This document shows, one piece after another, positions 4,942-7,267 of a stretch of DNA of 7,267 nt; the first letter of the stretch is position 1, and every line of letters starts with the position of its first letter. This DNA is from Pseudomonadota bacterium (GTDB taxonomy: Bacteria; Pseudomonadota; Gammaproteobacteria; Burkholderiales; Gallionellaceae), in NCBI GenBank assembly GCA_021783525.1, contig JAJXTT010000082.1, positions 1 through 7,267 on the forward strand, given 5' to 3'. The position numbers were made by a program, and so were the translations under genes. The notes below the pieces were generated by a model. It was not told the origin of the DNA. It made no database searches and saw only the letters and a program-made list of their open reading frames with translations.

Positions 4942-6270
4942 ATGTCGAACGAACCTAACATCCAGCACCAGAACCACCATCAGGCAGTGCTGACGCTGTT
5001 GGAGAAGCGCAGAGTGACCGAAGAGATGGTGCACAAGCAGGACATGCCCCACCATGACCTGGTTGAGACGCTGGTTCGGAAGCAGAACCTGGCGCGCATC
5101 CAGCTGCTGTTGAGCGAGATGGCATCCGCCGAGATCGCCGGGTTGCTGGAAGTGCTGCCGGACGCGGACCAGGTGTTCATCTGGGATCAGATCGACGAGC
5201 GGCGCAAGGAACAGGTGCTGCCGGATGTCTCGGCTTCGGTCCTGCACTCCCTCGGCAAACGGGCATTCAAGAATGACCGCTCCCGCATCAAGGCATTCGA
5301 ACTGTTCGAAGGCCGCATGCGCGAAATACTCGTCAACACCCAGAAAGACCTGACCAGCGCCAAGCCGATCTGGATAGACCTGGTCGATCCTTCTTTCGAG
5401 GAGCGGGCCTGGGTCGGCGAGGCTTACGGGATCGAACTCCCAGATCCCGACCGGGTGAGCGATCTCGAATCCAGCGCGCGTTTCTACGTGGAAGAGAATG
5501 GCGAGATACATCTGCGTTCCGACTTCCTGCTCGACAAGGAAGATGTGTCGCGCAACGTCGGCGTGAACTTCATCCTGCATCAGGACATCCTGTTCTCGGT
5601 GCGCAAGGAAGAGCTGCCCGTGTTCCGCCTGCAGCGCCTGCGCGCCTTTTCGCAGCCCAACTATGTTTCCGATGCGCGCGACGTGCTGCTCGATCTCTAC
5701 GCGGCGGACGTCGAATATTCGGCTGACGCGCTGGAAGACGTCTACCAGGGACTGGAGCGTGTCGGCAGCCATGTGCTGAGCAAACAGATGACCGACGAAG
5801 AGGCAGCCAGGATGCTGGCGGATATCGGCCAGGAGGAAGACCTGAACGGACGCATCCGCCGCAACGTACTGGATACCCGCCGCGCCGTCTCCTTCCTGAT
5901 GCGCAGCCGGGTGATCGAACGCCACCAGCTGGACGACGCGCAGCAGATCCTGCGCGACATCGAATCGCTGGACGGCCACACCACCTTCCTGTTCGGCAAG
6001 ATCAACTTCCTGATGGATGCCACCGTCGGCTTCATCAACATCAACCAGAACAAGGTCATCAAGCGGCTGACGGTGCTCAGCGTCGTGTTCATGCCGCTGA
6101 ACGTGATCGCCGGCATCGGCGGCATGTCCGAATTTTCCATGATGACGCAGGGCATCCCCTGGCCGATCTCCTATGCCGCGTTCACCGTCGGCATGGTGAT
6201 CGTCGCGTGGATCACGTTCGAATTGCTGCGCCTTGCGGAAAAGCGCGAGAAACTGCGGCTGAACAAATAA
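4942..6270 (+). CDS. CorA-family divalent cation transporter with MgtE-N-like N-terminal region
   Basis: This 442-residue inner-membrane protein is likely a pentameric Mg2+/Co2+ channel or relative. Residues about 40-115 (IQLLLSEMASAEIAGLLEVL, then VFIWDQIDERRKEQVL) look like the helical N domain of MgtE, a Mg2+ sensor in that unrelated transporter family. CorA-type cytoplasmic sequence follows (IWIDLVDPSF, VNFILHQDILFSVRKEELP), then a long helical stretch and two C-terminal helices (about 376-393 and 408-431). The usual loop signature Gly-Met-Asn is Gly-Met-Ser here (394-396, within AGIGGMSEF), and the MPEL motif common after it is absent. Length exceeds classic CorA (about 316) because of the N-terminal extension. 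An in-frame TGA at 4936-4938 rules out an earlier start; M29 (5026) is an alternative but has no better ribosome binding site. Cation and direction are inferred; Zn2+ efflux of ZntB type is possible. Confidence 0.88.
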   Translation: MSNEPNIQHQNHHQAVLTLLEKRRVTEEMVHKQDMPHHDLVETLVRKQNLARIQLLLSEMASAEIAGLLEVLPDADQVFIWDQIDERRKEQVLPDVSASVLHSLGKRAFKNDRSRIKAFELFEGRMREILVNTQKDLTSAKPIWIDLVDPSFEERAWVGEAYGIELPDPDRVSDLESSARFYVEENGEIHLRSDFLLDKEDVSRNVGVNFILHQDILFSVRKEELPVFRLQRLRAFSQPNYVSDARDVLLDLYAADVEYSADALEDVYQGLERVGSHVLSKQMTDEEAARMLADIGQEEDLNGRIRRNVLDTRRAVSFLMRSRVIERHQLDDAQQILRDIESLDGHTTFLFGKINFLMDATVGFININQNKVIKRLTVLSVVFMPLNVIAGIGGMSEFSMMTQGIPWPISYAAFTVGMVIVAWITFELLRLAEKREKLRLNK

Positions 6271-6282
6271 ATCGCTAGCGAT
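6271..6282. repeat. 12-bp perfect palindrome over the convergent gene ends
   Basis: ATCGCTAGCGAT starts right after the CorA-family stop codon and includes the stop codon of the opposing SdpI-family gene (6275-6277). There is no loop or T-run on either side. It may be chance or a minimal transcription barrier between two converging genes only four bases apart. Confidence 0.35.
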
Positions 6283-6616
6283 CGGGCAGGCGGCGCGCAA
6301 AGGCGTTGAACATTGCCGCGACGGGAACAAGGACCAGCAGGGGCAGGATCAGGAACACCGGTGTCCAGGGACTGGTCGGCGGCGGCACGAAGTCCAGGCT
6401 GAACCATCCGTAAGCAAGCAGGAAAAGTCCGAACACGAAAAGCAGCTTGCCGCCATACGCGTTGATTTCATACCAGTTGCGCTCGGAGACATATGCCTTC
6501 CTGACGCGGACTCCATATAGCCGGTTCATCGGGACTTTTTTCAGGATCAGGGGAATCGACAGCAGGGTCATCAGCAACCCGATTCCGCAGTGGACATACG
6601 GTATTGGAACGATCAT
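6275..6616 (-). CDS. SdpI-family small membrane protein
   Basis: This is a 113-residue protein with three hydrophobic helices (about residues 7-25, 57-75, 86-106). Between helices 1 and 2 is the SdpI-family hallmark PMNRLYGVRVRKAYVSERNWYEINAYGGK (split here: PMNRLYGVR at 29-37, SERNWYEINAYGG at 44-56). The founding member, Bacillus SdpI, gives immunity to the SdpC toxin, but most proteobacterial relatives are uncharacterised, and no toxin gene is visible here. A longer frame starts at TTG 6652 but lacks a ribosome binding site and runs through a hairpin; ATG 6616 follows a G-rich stretch and puts helix 1 at the N-terminus, so it is preferred. It lies 69 bases after mtgA on the same strand and may be co-transcribed. 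Its 3' end converges on the CorA-family gene with four bases between stops. Membrane location is firm; function is unknown. Confidence 0.78.
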   Translation of the reverse strand: MIVPIPYVHCGIGLLMTLLSIPLILKKVPMNRLYGVRVRKAYVSERNWYEINAYGGKLLFVFGLFLLAYGWFSLDFVPPPTSPWTPVFLILPLLVLVPVAAMFNAFARRLPDR

Positions 6617-6638
6617 GGACGCGCCCCCATAGAATTTC

Positions 6639-6662
6639 GGTCTGGCCGGCAATCGGCCGACC
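6639..6662 (-). other. Hairpin between mtgA and the SdpI-family gene
   Basis: Read on the - strand, GGTC-GGCCG pairs with CGGCC-GACC around a five-base loop ATTGC with a single bulged A, a nine-pair GC-rich stem. No T-run follows on the - strand, so it is unlikely to end mtgA transcription by itself; it may set mRNA stability or partial read-through into the next gene. It ends 22 bases before the preferred ATG at 6616 and covers the alternative TTG start. Confidence 0.45.
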
Positions 6663-6685
6663 GGGTTTTACCATCTTCTTCCCGC

Positions 6686-7267
6686 TCAGGGAATATCGGC
6701 ATCCGGCATGCGATCAAGGATGACTATGGTCTTGGCCAGCATGCCGCGTGCTTCGCGGTGCCTGTCATAGTAGCGCGGGTTGGGCACCATGGCGGCGAGT
6801 TTGGCCGCCTGCTCCGGGCTGAGCTGTGCGGCGCTGACGCCGAAGTAATGCCGCGCGGCGGCCTCTGCGCCGAACACGCCTTCACCCCATTCGATCACGT
6901 TCAGGTAGATCTCGAAGATGCGCTGCTTGTCCATCACCGCCTCCAGCATCAGCGTGATGACGGCTTCTTCCGCCTTGCGCCACGGCGTGCGCCTGGTGGA
7001 AAGGAACAGGTTCTTGGCCAGTTGCTGGCTGATGGTCGAACCGCCCGCAACGATCCTGCCCTTCTTCCTGTTCTTCTCGTAGGCCTTGGCGATGCCTTCC
7101 CAGTCGAAGCCTTCATGGTCCACGAACTTCGCATCCTCGGAAGCGATCAGCGCGCGTTTCAGGTTGTCGGATATCCGGTCGTAGGGCACCCATTTGTACT
7201 GCAGCTCCGCTTTCGGGTTCTTGTCCTGCATCACTTCCAGGCGGTCTTCCATGAAGGCACTGGTGGC
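6686..7267 (-). CDS. mtgA: Monofunctional biosynthetic peptidoglycan transglycosylase (5' end outside window)
   Basis: This GT51 glycosyltransferase polymerises lipid II into glycan strands at the periplasmic face of the inner membrane. The frame stays open to the right edge (ATSAF before the internal Met at 7252), so the start and the expected N-terminal membrane anchor are missing; about 193 residues are visible of roughly 230-245. Family motifs run in order: ALIASEDAKFVDHEGFDW with the catalytic Glu at 7136-7138, GGSTISQQLAKNLFLS (near 7019-7045), RKAEEA, and KQRIFEIYLNVIEWGEGVFG, which holds the second conserved Glu, then AARHYFG. There is no transpeptidase domain after the GT51 domain, which separates it from class A penicillin-binding proteins; the protein ends at MPDADIP with a TGA. 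The downstream same-strand neighbour is the SdpI-family gene, 69 bases away. No truncation or missing residue is seen in the visible part. Confidence 0.95.
   Translation of the reverse strand, partial: ATSAFMEDRLEVMQDKNPKAELQYKWVPYDRISDNLKRALIASEDAKFVDHEGFDWEGIAKAYEKNRKKGRIVAGGSTISQQLAKNLFLSTRRTPWRKAEEAVITLMLEAVMDKQRIFEIYLNVIEWGEGVFGAEAAARHYFGVSAAQLSPEQAAKLAAMVPNPRYYDRHREARGMLAKTIVILDRMPDADIP

Noticed and set aside
4282..6330. A 682-codon open frame on the - strand across the end of the EAL gene and the whole CorA-family gene
   Set aside because: It lies opposite two well-supported genes. Its protein is rich in His, Asp, Gln and Arg in the way typical of antisense frames of GC-rich genes, and no domain is recognisable. 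It is treated as a coding shadow.

Overview
The window reads as an ordinary, gene-dense stretch of a proteobacterial chromosome, most likely a betaproteobacterium. This is inferred from moderately high GC, an alanine/lysine-repeat histone H1-like gene next to lysA, a CorA-family protein with a long N-terminal extension, and mtgA. I see no insertion sequence, prophage gene, tRNA, rRNA or CRISPR array. A finer placement (a Gallionella- or Sideroxydans-like lineage of the Nitrosomonadales would fit) is a guess.

Left part (1-1499, + strand): the 3' half of lysA (diaminopimelate decarboxylase, last step of lysine synthesis) enters from the left edge. After about 170 bases holding a plausible sigma-70 promoter comes a 123-residue histone H1-like protein built almost only of Ala, Lys, Pro and Val. 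Its middle is a perfect 60-bp tandem repeat. The 261 bases that follow hold no convincing gene but two clear hairpins.

Middle part (1500-4824): an HDOD-domain protein on the - strand and a large membrane-anchored PAS-GGDEF-EAL protein on the + strand are divergently transcribed from a shared AT-rich spacer of about 200 bases. The second protein keeps every catalytic motif I could check for both making and degrading cyclic di-GMP, plus the inhibitory I-site. The pair is a plausible local signalling module, but only the arrangement supports that.

Right part (4825-7267): a CorA-family divalent-cation transporter with an N-terminal MgtE-N-like region follows. A perfect TATAAT lies seven bases before its first ATG, suggesting a leaderless or nearly leaderless transcript, and its signature is Gly-Met-Ser instead of Gly-Met-Asn. 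It converges, with four bases between stop codons, on a - strand pair: a small three-helix SdpI-family membrane protein, and upstream of it mtgA (monofunctional peptidoglycan glycosyltransferase), which runs off the right edge.

No wholly new system is evident. The points most worth a second look are the altered CorA signature, the TATAAT/ATG spacing, the perfect repeat in the histone-like gene, and the divergent HDOD / c-di-GMP gene pair.
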